Of a stretch of DNA of 64,000 nucleotides, positions 32,718-44,129 are shown in pieces. Each line of letters starts with the position of its first letter. Positions within the stretch are counted from its first letter, which is position 1. The position numbers and the translations under genes were made by a program. The notes below the pieces were generated by a model. That model ran no database searches, had not been told where the DNA came from, and was given only the letters and a program-made list of their open reading frames with translations. The DNA lies in assembly GCA_030272155.1 (NCBI GenBank), contig CP126205.1, positions 2,034,501 to 2,098,500 on the forward strand, written 5' to 3'. Source of the DNA: Tetradesmus obliquus. Its lineage: Eukaryota; Chlorophyta; Chlorophyceae; Sphaeropleales; Scenedesmaceae.

Positions 32718-35138
32718 ATGGGCGACAACAAGGAGACCGTGGCTCAGGTGGGCAAGGGCTTGACGAGATTGAGGCTGGCTGCAGCTGTGCCAGAGCAGGG
32801 TCTGCTGAGTTGGGTGAGCTGTGTGCCTTCTGCCAGATCACCCTGTGGTGATCTGCTGCAGCCAGGGCTATCACAGCAGCTGGCACAAGCAGCATAGCTC
32901 AATAGGACATCTCAGCATCTGATAAATGCTATGGGAAGTCTTTTGCATGAAACAAACTGAGCACAATAGGCAAGTGCGGAGGGACAGCAAACACAACCGG
33001 CTGCAGATGTCCGAGGTTCACAAATGACTGCACAGCAGCGCAGCTGCATCCCACCCTTGCAGGTTTCCAAAGAACAACTGGCAGAGCACTGCTCCCGATT
33101 CAGGGCTAGTATTTTGTACCATGTGTCAGCTGGCACTGCATGTGGGCATCATACCCACAGTGCACCACTGCATTGCGAGATGCAACCCTGCAGCTACCAG
33201 CTGCCAAGCCAGCTGCACAGTGCTGTGCATTTCAGTTGAGGCGGTTGCTTATGACACACATGTCAAGAGAAATCCAGCAATAGTGAATTCACCGGCATCT
33301 GCTGCTGCGTGTTGCTGCTATTGCTGCTGTTGTTTGCTGCTGCAGGCCATGTACGGCAAGTCTGAGGAGGACCTTGAAAGGGAGGAGCAGGTGGGCAGGG
33401 CTGTGCCGCATTTAACCTTTCAATAGTCAGCAACATATGGTCGTGAAAATGCACTAGGAACGCCTGGCAACAGTTGTGCCGCACCAGATCTTGCCAGCAG
33501 CCACCACACCCCGGCTTCAACGTAATTACATGGGTGGCCAAGACTGCATTGCCGTGCCACTGGATCACCAGCACCAGCATGGCCATTAAACAGCAAACCT
33601 CTGATTGTCAGGCCCTGCTGCTGCTATCTGCAGGTTGAGCTCAAGCGGCTCATGAAGGGCCAGGCAGGCAGCGGACCTGGCAGCTAGGTTGCAACACCAC
33701 TGCATAACTCAGGAATGCTTGTCACTGCTGGATGCACCTTGCACCCTGCACTGCAGGTTGAGCTCAAGCGGCTCATGAAGGGCCAAGATGTGTTTCGTCA
33801 TCAGCCCACTTGGCCATAGATGTTTTGCACATGCTGCACAGCCGTCATTCACGCCTCTGATCTGCTGGCTGCAGGTGGAGCTCAAGCGGCTCATGAAGGG
33901 CCAAGATGTGTTTCGTCATCAGCCCACTTGGCCATAGATGTTTTGCACATGCTGCACAGCCGTCATTCACGCCTCTGATCTGCTGGCTGCAGGTGGAGCT
34001 CAAGCGGCTCATGAAGGGCCAAGATGTGTTTCGTCATCAGCCCACTTGGCCATAGATGTTTTGCACATGCTGCACAGCCGTCATTCACGCCTCTGATCTG
34101 CTGGCTGCACCTTGCACCCTACACTGCAGGTTGAGCTCAAGCGGCTCATGAAGGGCCAGGCGGGCAGCGAGGAGGAGCAGGCTGCAGAGCACGACGCGGC
34201 AGTGCAGGGCGCTGCACAGGGCGACAGCGACTACGCAGGCAGCCTGCACAGGTGAGGCTGTTGCTGTCTTGCGCACATCTGTGCAGCGCGGTGAGCTTGT
34301 TAGTGACTCTCAATGTGGCGGCCTCTGGTGTGACAGCGACTACGCCAACAGCCTGCACAGGTGGTGCTGCACGCCAGCTGGAACGCTGCTGTGCACTGCT
34401 CTCTTTGCAGCACAACGAGCTGGTCATTGGCAAAGGCAACGCTGCTCTCCCAGAAAGGCTTTGCAGCGCAGTTCGCTTGTGGTTGGCTCCCTCTGTGCCG
34501 GCCCCTGGTCTGTCAGGGGCGCGGTGCTGTTGGAGCTGCTGCTGTTGCTTCACCATTTTCAAATTACTTATCAAGCCATAGCCACAACTGCTGTTGGAGC
34601 TGTTGCTGTTGCTTCGGCGCGCGGCATGTCCATCGCACAAGGGGCTGCTCGCCCTCATCCACTTCAGGGCATGGTGATGAGGGCAGCAGCTGCTTGTGCG
34701 ATAGACAAGAGAGGCTTGCATACTTACTAGTGGCAGCTAACTGTGTTGGTGGCATGATAAAACGTCTCAGCATGATTTTTCTTGTGGCGCCAACAATAGG
34801 CAATGCTACACAAGCCAATGAAGGAGGCCTGGCAAGTGCTGGCCAGCAGCCTGTGGGTGCCACTTGTCAACATGGAGTTTGCAACTTGTGCTACGCTGCG
34901 TTCAGCTTCCCTTCTCTGCGGCTTGTTGCACTGTCACCTTGAAACCAGCACTCCTCAGCCCTGCTGCTGCTGCTGCTGCTGCTGTTGCTGCCACAGGCCC
35001 ACTCGCACAGAGGCACCAGACGACCAGCTGGCTGCCACTGGCCGCATGTCAGTTGACGATGTGAGGCGGGAGTACCCCTCAACTGACCACTCTGCGCAGG
35101 GCGTCACCACAGCAGCAGTATCTGACAAGAAGCCCTGA
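32718..35138 (+). CDS. Small hydrophilic protein of unknown function, four exons, 112 aa
   Basis: Exons 32718-32747 (MGDNKETVAQ), 33346-33390 (AMYGKSEEDLEREEQ), 34130-34251 (VELKRLMKGQAGSEEEQ to SDYAGSLHR) and 34997-35138 (PTRTEAPDDQLAATG to AVSDKKP, stop TGA) join with GT-AG borders and consistent phases. The protein is charged and probably disordered, with one short helical segment EEDLEREEQVELKRLMKG. It has no membrane segment, signal peptide or recognised domain. The short first exon is the least certain part. Intron 3 upstream of exon 3 is built of tandem copies of the exon 3 start, and the gene's 3' end is also duplicated downstream. I do not recognise a homologue. Confidence 0.65.
33628..34129 (+). 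repeat. Four tandem echoes of exon 3 5' edge, mostly a 118-bp unit
   Basis: Copies of the acceptor and exon start (TGAGCTCAAGCGGCTCATGA core) begin at about 33634, 33758, 33876 and 33994, before the parent at 34130. Units 2-4 are almost identical and 118 bp long. Each copy has an AG acceptor, but reading on reaches an in-frame stop after 17-20 codons, so use of a copy would truncate the protein. Confidence 0.95.
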
Positions 35139-35234
35139 CGTGTTCGAGACATCACAGCAGTGCTGTGTCAGAGGCTTGATGCTGCCATGCATGTTGTTAC
35201 ATAATGCCTGATGTGAGGCGAATGTTACTGCTAT

Positions 35235-35355
35235 GGCTGGATGGGTAATTGGAGATGATGTGATGTGAGGATACCCCTCAGGGCCTGTATTGGCCACTCT
35301 GCACAGACAGCGCGTCACCACAACAGCAGTAGCTGGCAAGAAGCCCTGAGTTGTT
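35235..35355 (+). repeat. Downstream copy of the small gene's last-exon end
   Basis: About 115 bases repeat 35050-35160 with changes, including the CACTCTGC, GCGTCACCACA and AAGAAGCCCTGA blocks and the bases after the stop codon. It lies outside the gene, 3' of its parent. Confidence 0.8.
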
Positions 35356-35704
35356 CAAGGCATGCTGTGCCAAGGGCCAATATTGCTGCTACGTTATGTC
35401 TCAGAAGACGTAGTGCAGCATGCACGGATATCCTATAAAAAGGTCAGCACGCCTGTCGTATGCAACAGCGGCTGTTGTAATGCAGAGGGCCTGCAGTGGG
35501 GAGGTGTGCTTTGCTGGTGCACACCAGAGTTGTATTATACAACAGAGTGGATGGTAGGAACCGTATGCGCACCTGGTGTGCTTTGCAGGCTACGCTGTAT
35601 GCAGATGGCCTGCATATAAGGGGCAGATGCCGCTTGCGCCCTGGGATGGGGCGGATTTTTTTTAACCCAGGGATGGCCATTTGATGGGGCCCATGGGGCG
35701 GCTT

Positions 35705-35815
35705 GAAAACGTACCACTGTGCAGCCCTGTCTTACATGTTGTTACGAGCATATCGCCTTGAAGGCGATATGCTTGTAACAACATGTAAGACAGGGCTGCA
35801 CAGTGGTACGTTTTC
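35705..35815. repeat. 111-bp near-perfect palindrome
   Basis: Two 55-base arms around a single central base (35760) are reverse complements with one mismatch, which would be a G-T wobble pair as RNA. The right arm carries TGTAA twice (CTTGTAACAACATGTAAGAC) and the left arm carries it on the opposite strand. It could fold as a hairpin precursor, be a fold-back element, or arise from replication error. Confidence 0.95.
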
Positions 35816-36353
35816 AGTTGCTTGAGTTGAATTTACAAAAGCCACGCCATGTGCTTTCCACCATGCAAGCACATCGTGATAGGCAGCCAGCCTGCTTGAG
35901 CAGCCAATGTTTGCTTCTCAGGGTTATGCAGCGGGCCCTTCTTGCTTTCGCCAGTGACGAGCTAAGATTTGATGCTTATGTCCAGATGGCATAAGTAGCG
36001 GCTCAGTCCAGGCACAGTGCAAAAAGCTGTGCCATTGGCGATCAGGCTGCAGATCATCCTCAGGATGCTGGAGCAGTGCTGTTACGACCGCAAATATCTG
36101 GCAAGCTTGTCGCAGGGCGGTGATTAGGCATGCGCGAGTCCTCTAAGCGTTGAGAATATAACTCTAGATATCATCAATATGCTTTTCAGCCAGTGTTTCG
36201 TCCCCACCGAGCCGAGCAAGCGAGCGTAATCGAAGTACTCTGGGTGTGTAATCAAGTGGTGGTCAGACACTGCGACAACAGCGGCGTGCTCGGGCTCTAC
36301 TTATGTACCCTGAGTTTACAGCTGAAACTAACTCTTGTAAGGCTATTTCTGGG

Positions 36354-36361
36354 CTATATAC
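36354..36361 (+). promoter_or_regulatory. TATA-like box of Gln/Ser-rich paralog A
   Basis: CTATATAC lies just upstream of a block (CTGCAGTTGCTG..ACAG/CAGAGCC.ACTAGCA) that is conserved in front of paralog B, where TATTTAAATA takes the same place. The first exon would end at 36453. Confidence 0.55.
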
Positions 36362-36639
36362 TTCACTCCTGCAGTTGCTGGGTACAGCCCACTAGCACGC
36401 TTGAACGTGTGATACGGCATCAATTGGCAGAATTACAATATCATCCCTAATCGGTGAGATCCTGCTTCATCTAACTGTTCAGCCAACGAGTTTACCCGGA
36501 TAGGTCGCCTTGGTGCCTACGAGGACTTCTACGCGCAGCTATGTAGCCAACCATCGGCAGCTCACCAGTTGCTGATCATTTCTGCTTGCTTATAGGTATC
36601 AACTACAACACTTGCGGGCTGCATATGCAACGCCTGAAG

Positions 36640-37533
36640 ATGTCAATCGACGCCGGGGCCGGGAGCAGCAAGTCAAAGCATCATGCTCCCCCACCCCGCA
36701 GGGGCACTGGAGTTTACATACCAGGGTTTGAAATGGCCTCAGGGACAGCCGAGACCCCTGTGCCAATGACCCTCACAGCGACACCCACACCGGACAGGCA
36801 GCAGCAGAAGAAGAAGCAGCAGCCACAGCAGCCGGTTCCACGTTGCAGTGGCGGCAGCAAAGCCCCTAACACCAACAGGGCGACAAATTTATCACCAGTA
36901 GCTTCTGCTATGGGCTCAATGCAGCAGACGGCTCGCTCCCAGAGCAACGCTGCTGCAGCTTCTGGTGCTGGTGCTGCAGTAGCTGCCAGCAGCCAGCTCT
37001 TCTCAACAGCTGCTGTTAGACCAAAGGCAGTACACAAAAACAAGAGCCTAAGAAGCAGCAAGCCGCATGCAGCAGCAGCAGCAGCTGCAGTGTCTTCGGC
37101 TTTCGCACCTGCAGCCAGGTCTGCCTGGAGCCCACCAGCTGTTTCATCACTGCAACCGGTGAAGGCAGCTCAGCAGCAGCAGCAGCAGCAGCAGCGCCCA
37201 CAGCTGCCGTATCCACAGTTGACCATCAACACTGGCAGCAGCAGCAGCAGCAGGGCTAACACACCGCAGCAGCTGCAGCTGACCCAGGAGAGCCTGGCAG
37301 CTGAAGCTGCTGGCTGCAGCCCTCTTATGATGCCGATAGAGCTGCTGCGGCTCAACAGCAGCAGCAGCAGCCAGCAGCAGCCAGCTGTCAGCACTGCCTT
37401 TGGTGCAGCAGCAGCTGTAAATGCAGCAACTCCCTTTGCACAGGATTCTGCAGACATTGTGCTGTTGCAACAGCTGGCAAATGCGCAGCAGATGCAGTGC
37501 ACAAGCTCTGGTACCCTGAACAGCTTCGAGCTT

Positions 37534-37566
<33 letters not shown>

Positions 37567-37922
37567 CAGCAGCACGAGTACTGCGGCAGCTTTGAAGCGC
37601 AGGGCCCCCTGGACTCTAGCTCTGCACTGCAGCAGCTGCGGCAGGCTAGCGCTCCAGCTATGTTTGCTGGTGCAGCTGCTGCTGGCTATGGTGGTGCCAG
37701 CTACAGTGTTGCTGATGATGTGACAACACAGCTGGAGGACTTGCGAGTAGCCAGCTGGCCTCCGCCAGTTCCACGCAGGGCAACTGCCAGCACAGCCTTC
37801 CCACAGCAGCAGCAGATGCTGCGAGAGCAGCAGCGGCAGCTGTGTGAGCAGGAGCAGCAGCTGCGTGAGCAGCAGCAGATGCTGCTGCTGCAGCTGCAGC
37901 AGGAGCAGCTGATGCACGAGAC

Positions 37923-37964
<42 letters not shown>

Positions 37965-38622
37965 GGCGGATGCTTCGGTGGATCATGCAATGGCAGTCAT
38001 CGACTCTGAAATCACCAGGCTGCTGAACCTGCGAGCCAAGACCAACCAGTACAAGCTACAGACCACAGCTGCTGCTGTAGCAGCCCCAAGTGCCGGCTTC
38101 AGCAGCAGCAGGAGCAGCTTAGATGTGGTATCACCCTACAGCAACAGGAGCAGCATGGATGCTTCTTCATACGCTGTGCAGCGCAGCAGCCGCAGCAGCA
38201 TGGAGCTTGGATACCAGCCTCCATACAGCAACAGGAGCAGCATGGACGCTAACCTGTGCGCCGTGCAGCGCAGCAGCCGCAGCAGCGTGGAGCTGATATA
38301 TGCCCCGCCCTGTAGCAACAGGAGCAGCATGGACATTGGTGCTCCAATGGCAGTGCAGCGCAGCAGCAGGAGCAGCATTGATCTGGCTCCACAGAACCTC
38401 GGACAGTCAATGCCAGCCGGGTCTTGGCTGGCGCCTCTTCCCGAGGCACCGCAGCCGCCTGCTGCTGTGCTGCTGCAGCTGCGGCTGCAGATGGAGGAGC
38501 AGCAGCAGCAGCTGCAGCAGCGGCTGCAGCAGCGCCAGATGCAGCAGATGCAGGCGCTGCTGGCGGAGCAGGAGACGCAGCGTGCATTAGAGAGCCAAAT
38601 CTTGCAGTTCCTGCCGCTGTGA
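36640..38622 (+). CDS. Gln/Ser-rich protein, paralog A, 660 aa, unknown function
   Basis: One coding exon; a 5' UTR intron is inferred at 36454-36595 (donor GTGAGA, acceptor TTATAG). I chose the ATG of MSIDAGAGSS because it is the first one shared with paralog B; an upstream in-frame ATG at 36625 is not conserved. Shared blocks are APPPRRGTGVYIPGFE near the N terminus, LEDLRVASWPPP in the middle, SVDHA.AVIDSEI.RLLNLR after a poly-Gln run, a tandem SNRSSMD...AVQRSSRSSMEL repeat (four units ending RSSIDL), and a Gln-rich coiled coil ending QFLPL. Serine repeats of the RSSRSS kind would suit phosphorylation by basophilic kinases, which is inference. No catalytic domain or membrane segment is seen. 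Confidence 0.8.
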
Positions 38623-41600
38623 AAGGCTTGGTGCTGTGTGTTTACGTGCTGTGTGCATGTGCTGTGTGTGTCAGCACAGCGGGGGTGCTTTTGGTGGGCT
38701 GTACTACTTGATATCAGGTGGGTGTGAGTGTGCACAGCTGGCTGATCTTGGTCCAGCACTGCGTCTGTGGAGCTTGACTTGCCTTGTTTGCGTTGTTGTG
38801 GGGTTGCATGATGCCTCACACAGCGATGGCTGGGTTGCTGACACAGTGCTGGCATGTCTGCATGATGCTGGCTTTCCGATTTTTCAAGTTTCACCAAACA
38901 ACGCCTTTGCTCTGCAACAATGCGGCGGGACACTTTGAGCATCTTGGAAGCAGCAGCTTTGCAGCCTTGCATTGCTGTTAGTGGGCTGTGTGTGGTGTCC
39001 CGCTGCGGCGGGATGTGCTGCGTGCCTTTTGGGCCCAGCCTGCCTCGCATTAAGCAGCTTGTCCTGGTATCTGCCTTTGATCTTTGCACAACAACTGTCA
39101 CAGGCCCTGGCTGTAGCCGGCATGTGCTGTGTGAATTTTGACCTGTGTCAGCGCTCTCTCACTGTTGCGCAAGCTGCTGCTTGTCACAGCTCCAGCTACG
39201 CGCTACAGAACAGGCAACTGACTGCATCTAGTGTTGCGGCTTTTTTGGCTGATTTGCATATGTTTTGCGCGCTGCAGATGCCTGTTGTGCAGCCCAAATT
39301 TGGCAAGGGATCTGGCGGATTCCTTGTTGTATTAGTATGGTGGAAGCTTTCTGCGCTGGCTACACACTCATCACGCGCATGAGTGACTGGTTCAGTACAT
39401 GAGGCTTCTGCTGTCTGACTGGGGTTGCGGCTGCTTTGCATCTGAGGCTTTCGTCTGATCTGCAGCTATTGGCAGGCAGAGTAGGATGATATTATTCATA
39501 CATACCTGTACATATCCCTGAATGCAGCCGCTTGGGTTGCTCAGCATGTGCTGCTTGTAGTGGCGGCTTGCAGTCTTGCACAGGGCTGCTTGGCGGCTGA
39601 GGTTCTTTCGTTTTGACGCTGCAAGCATACGGCTCCAGCATTTGTGTCTTTTCGAGGAACTTTCCAGGAACTTTTTGCAATTGTTGTGCATAGTTATGTT
39701 CTGTGAGGCATGTGGTGCGCCGCACCAGGAGACTTGGCACTGATCGGTGCACCAATCAGGGTCTCAGTCAGCAGTCTTGTTGCACAGACAGCAGTCAAGA
39801 CCGCTGCAGCATCGTTGTCTGCAGGATGGGACAATGGTTGCAGCAGGCACCTTGGTGATGAGGCTGCTTGACAATGCGGCACAGCAGCAGCAGCTTGGGG
39901 AGTCAGCTTGCAGGATCTGTGTTTCCTGCAAGTGCATGTACATGTCTGCACTTGTCTTATCAAAAATGTCTTTTCAACTCGCAGGCGTCTGTACTGGTCA
40001 CCGACTTGCAGGCACCTGTGCTCGAGTCCAATGCACAGGCGTCTGCGCTGGTCACCAAATCACAGGCGTCTGCCCTTGTCTTTTCCTGCAGGCGTCTGTA
40101 CCGGTCACCAACTTGCAGGCACCTGTGTGCGACTCCAAATGCACAGGCGTCTGCGCTGGTCACCAATCACAGGCGTCTGCCCTTGTCTTTTCCTGCAGGC
40201 GTCTGTACCGGTCACCAACTTGCAGGCACCTGTGCTCGACTCCACATGCACAGGCGTCTGCGCTGGTCACCAAATCACAGGCGTCTGCCCTTGTCTTTTC
40301 CTGCAGGCGTCTGTACCGGTCACCAACTTGCAGGCACCTGTGCTCGACTCCACCTGCACAGGCGTCTGCGCTGGTCACCAAATCACAGGCGTCTGCCCTT
40401 GTCTTTTCCTGCAGGCGTCTGTACCGGTCACCAACTTGCAGGCACCTGTGTGCGACTCCAAATGCACAGGCGCCTGCGCTGGTCACCAAATCACAGGCGT
40501 CTGCCCTTGTTTCTTCAAACTGCAGGCACCTGTGTTTGTCTCCAAACCGCAGGCGTCTGTACTGCTCTCTCAACTCGCAGGCATCTGTGCTGGTCACCAA
40601 TCCCTGGCGCCTGTACCTGTCTTCAATCACAGGCGCCCGAGTGGTCACCAACAAACAGGTGTGTGGGGTATGGTCAGTGGGCTTGCCTTCTCTGTGCCTT
40701 GAAAGAGAGCAAGTGTTGAGGCGATGATTGCCTGCTGACTGGTGAATGCTGAGTGCAACGTGATGCGGAGATCAGATCGCAGGGCCAGGGGTGCCTTGCT
40801 GTACCGCTGCACCAATGTGCTGCTGTCCTGTGTTGAGGTTGTGCAGTAGCGGTGCTGGCCTTTTTGATTGTGGGTGGGCTGCTCCCTGCGTGTGGAGCAG
40901 CCTGCCAGAGCGTGTTGTGCGTGTGCATGCTCCTTGTCGCATGGGCCAATGAGCAAGCTGGGAATTGCCAGCCGTTGCTGTGGCACTCCCAGGCTTCAAG
41001 GGGTATGCCTGCACTGTATAAGTACTATTTCTGGTTGTGTTGGGAGTGTGCCATTGCAGCTGAGGCCTGCAGTGGAATGGGTACGTGCCAGGAGCACTGC
41101 GGCTGGTGTTGTGATGCAGCAAGCAACATTCTGCTAGATGAAACCACGCACAAGGTGCCGTCATGGGATCTTGAGCCTCAGTGTGGGGTGCACTAGTACT
41201 AGCTGGGGCATGCTGCGTCAGTTTTGCTGCATCAGCTGTCAGTGTTTCCTGCAAACGTGTTATACCGAAGATGGGGTGGGGTGCAGCAGGGGCTTTCTGT
41301 GGGTGGTGTATGGCCGCTGCTGTCTTTGTATGGGGCTAGCAGCTCATGGGGCCATACATGAGCCCAGTTCTTTTGATTCAGGCGATGCACAGCCAGACAG
41401 ACATACAGCTGTGTACAGCTCTGTTGGTGGGCTGTGCACTGACCTGCCTGACTGTGGCCTGGCAAACGCCTGATACTGTACTTGAATTGATCTCAGTTGA
41501 GGGACGCTTGGCGTGTGGTGGTGATGTTTCGGCAGGGCCGTGCCACTTGTAGGAAGCAACCTTTCTTCCTGGTGTGTGTGCCGGCCTTGCTTCCCTCTCT

Positions 41601-43844
41601 AGCATAACGGTGTGCGACTCCCTTGTCTTGCTTTGACGCAAAGCGCTGTTGGGGGGTATGGCGGCTAGTAGGCCGACCACTTGCTTTGTTGGCAGCACTT
41701 GCATTGATGGCTGAAGCCATTTTTGACCAGATCTTTGTTGGTTGAGGCCATATCGCACCAGATCTGTGTTAGCCGTGGCCAGATCTTTGTTTGCTGAGGC
41801 CAGATCTGGCTGGCCAGCTTGTGCTGTGTGGTTTCTACTAGCTGCTGGCAGTTCTCTGCATGCGCTGCTGCGCCTATGCCAGCTGCATGCTTTCAGTTTG
41901 CACACCGCGTGTGTTAGAATGGGGTTGTAGGAGTGTCTTGAGGGCATCTTTGCTCGGTAGCACTTTCAAAGCAGCACATCACTTGTGTGTTTGCTACCTG
42001 CTGGGTTTGTATGCATCTCTTATTTCAGCAGCCTGCTGAGACTGCTGTGTGGGGGCACAGGGACAGGGTGCTATGCAGCTACGGGCCGCCAGGCCATGTA
42101 TGTGCTGATGAATTGCGGCTGTGTCTGGTGGCTTGTGGTATTCATTTTCTTGCTGTTGCTTGGTGCAGCGCTGCATTCATTCAGTGCTGCACCGGTCCTG
42201 TGCTCCGAGTATGCTAGCATATGCTGTGCATGTGCCGTCGACAGAGTGCAACGCAAACGCCAGGGGTAACACATTTCACATTTTCACATTTTGGAAGTCA
42301 TGAGCCCTGGCTGCATGCGTTGCAGGTTGAAGGGGAGGGCAGGGCAATGCTTGGTTGCTGGTTGCTTTGTAGCTTGTTGCGGGCCACTGCTTGCTGTGAC
42401 AGCATCAAATGCCCACTGGCCTTGGTGCGTCCTGGGTCTGCTGATGCAGATCTTGTCAGGTTGTTTTACTGTCCTGTTCTTGCACTGCAGATCAACAGGG
42501 TTTGCTGCATGTCCAATTGGTAGCCGCAGCTTAGTTGGGGCATTTTGGCTGCCTGCATGGCAGCTGTGTCATGGCTGACACAAATCATGTGTCAGTCAAC
42601 CAAACACTCTTTGAACTGCTTGCAATGCGCTGCTGTTTTGCTTGCGGTTGGGCAGCTACTGTAGGGCATCACATGGTCACTCGACTCACGTATCAGGCAT
42701 GTGTTGCAGTGGCTGTGTGATTGAACTGGGCGATTGCACGCTCCATAGTTACCCAAAACATGCGTCCATCTGCGCTGGTCAGCATCAGACTATCTGTCTT
42801 GTTCACTACAAGCAGACGGCTTGCATTTGGGCGCATGTAAGCAGTCCAGTGGTCTGCTGTTCACGCAGGTTGGGCGCTGTGCCGTGCCACTGCCAGGCGG
42901 ACGCACCATGGCTTGTTGTACTGCGTCTGTGCGTTCAGAGGGCGTGCCTGACACGTCTTTTGTTGGGCTGGCTTGCCTGTTACTTTTGTCTCTGTGCTCT
43001 GGGGCTGTATGCAGTATCATGTGTCCTGCATGTTCACTGTGCTGTTGTTTGTTTGAACCCAAATCGTTTGCTGCAGCACGCCAAGATTGTGCGAGGGTGC
43101 GCCGCCCGTGCCTTTCCTGGGTTCAGGAGCTGGGCACTTGCAGGGATGGGGGTGTTCTTTGTGATTGTACTGGCGAGGCAGTGCCTCAGGCCCCCCGCAG
43201 TAGGGCTCGACTGACTGTGTGGTGTGTGGCCAGCCAGTAGGGTCCCATTCCCTTGGTAACAAGTTAAGGTTCCAATTGCCACGTGGGGTTTGACTTGGTT
43301 CTCAGGAGCAGTATAGCTATCGTACGGTACCATACTGTACTCCTACTTGCGCAACTTCATCATCTTCTACCTTTGTCTAGAATCCGTCATGTTAAATTAT
43401 CAACAGTTGACAGTTGACAGTGATGACTCAGCAGCTGAGCTGCTGGCAGGCTGCGGATGGATGTCCGCAGCAGAGGCACCTTCCTGAAGAAACGCGGCAC
43501 CTGTGCAGCTGACAGCAACAGCAGCGCTACCGCATCCGTGCTAAGAGGGGTTCAGCACTTGCAGCAGTGCTGCTGGCAGCAGCAAAATATCCTGATGTTA
43601 TAACACAAGATATCTGCCTATCCTATTGCAGGGCGTTGATCAGCCGAAAAGCAATGATCTGAGCTTTAGAGGACGGTATCAATGGCCAATATCGGCTCTT
43701 ATCCTGCCTTAAATTGGCACAGCCAAGCCAGGGAAGCGTGCGTCATCGACTGGAGGGCAACGGCTTCTCCATTGTTTCCAGCCGGTTCCATCTAGGACAA
43801 TCAAAAACATTGAAATAAAGTTCTTTCTGTGACGAGCAGCATCG
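38623..43844. other. Long T/G-rich 3' flank of paralog A
   Basis: No gene is supported in 5.2 kb apart from the minisatellite. The + strand is strongly T/G-rich, which keeps stop codons scarce and produces many Cys/Leu/Val/Trp-rich ORFs on both strands. Blocks at 38890-38990 and 42200-42680 match 47390-47510 and 50540-50960 behind paralog B. It may be a long 3' UTR, a non-coding transcript or decayed duplicated DNA. Confidence 0.6.
39983..40640. repeat. Higher-order minisatellite, 27-bp subunits in 108-bp units
   Basis: Subunits start with CAGGCGTCTG or CAGGCACCTG and are about 27 bp long. Four subunits form a 107-108 bp unit; unit starts read at 40089, 40196, 40304 and 40412. Units are nearly identical in the centre and diverge at both ends. 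All three forward frames are open across the array, and one reverse frame is open over 495 bp. No splice or start context supports translation. Confidence 0.95.
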
Positions 43845-43848
43845 AAGC

Positions 43849-43859
43849 TATTTAAATAC
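43849..43859 (+). promoter_or_regulatory. TATA-like box of Gln/Ser-rich paralog B
   Basis: TATTTAAATAC stands at the position matching the CTATATAC of paralog A, in front of the conserved CTGCAGTTGCTG block. Confidence 0.55.
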
Positions 43860-44129
43860 AGGTCTGCAGTTGCTGTGCAGAGCCACTAGCAAGCGCAGCC
43901 CAGCGCCAAGTCTTCCATTGCAGTTTTGTTAGCAATACTGCTGTTGGTGAGTTGCGACTGCGGCTGGTCTTCCAGCGAACAAGCTTACGAGGACTGTTCG
44001 CCCAGAATGCCTACGAGGACATCTGGTTGGAAGCAGTCCAGCCAGCCAGCGATTCTCGTAACTCACCTGTACAATTGTGTTGCCTGTAGGTATATCGGCA
44101 GTCACGGGCTGTGTACGCAACGTCTGCAG

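Larger units (their letters stand above)
35139..36639. other. Intergenic stretch with palindrome and 5' UTR of paralog A
   Basis: Apart from the copied gene end, the palindrome and the leader exon of the next gene, I see no gene. A run of eight T and G-rich motifs (GATGGGGC repeated) lies at 35645-35700. Confidence 0.5.

Noticed and set aside
32477-32851. 125-codon + strand frame before the 112-aa gene
   Set aside because: It is in a different frame from the supported first exon, has no partner exon, and its residues show no pattern.
39983-40640. CRISPR-like array
   Set aside because: The intervening bases are themselves repeated, there are no unique spacers, and the context is a eukaryotic nuclear genome.
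39747-40727. 326-codon frame across the minisatellite read as a repeat protein
   Set aside because: Two other forward frames are equally open, one repeat unit shifts frame, and no promoter or splice context supports it. Kept only as a repeat.
42642-43214. 190-codon open frame on the + strand behind paralog A
   Set aside because: Same composition effect; no conserved block is kept in the corresponding paralog B flank in this frame.
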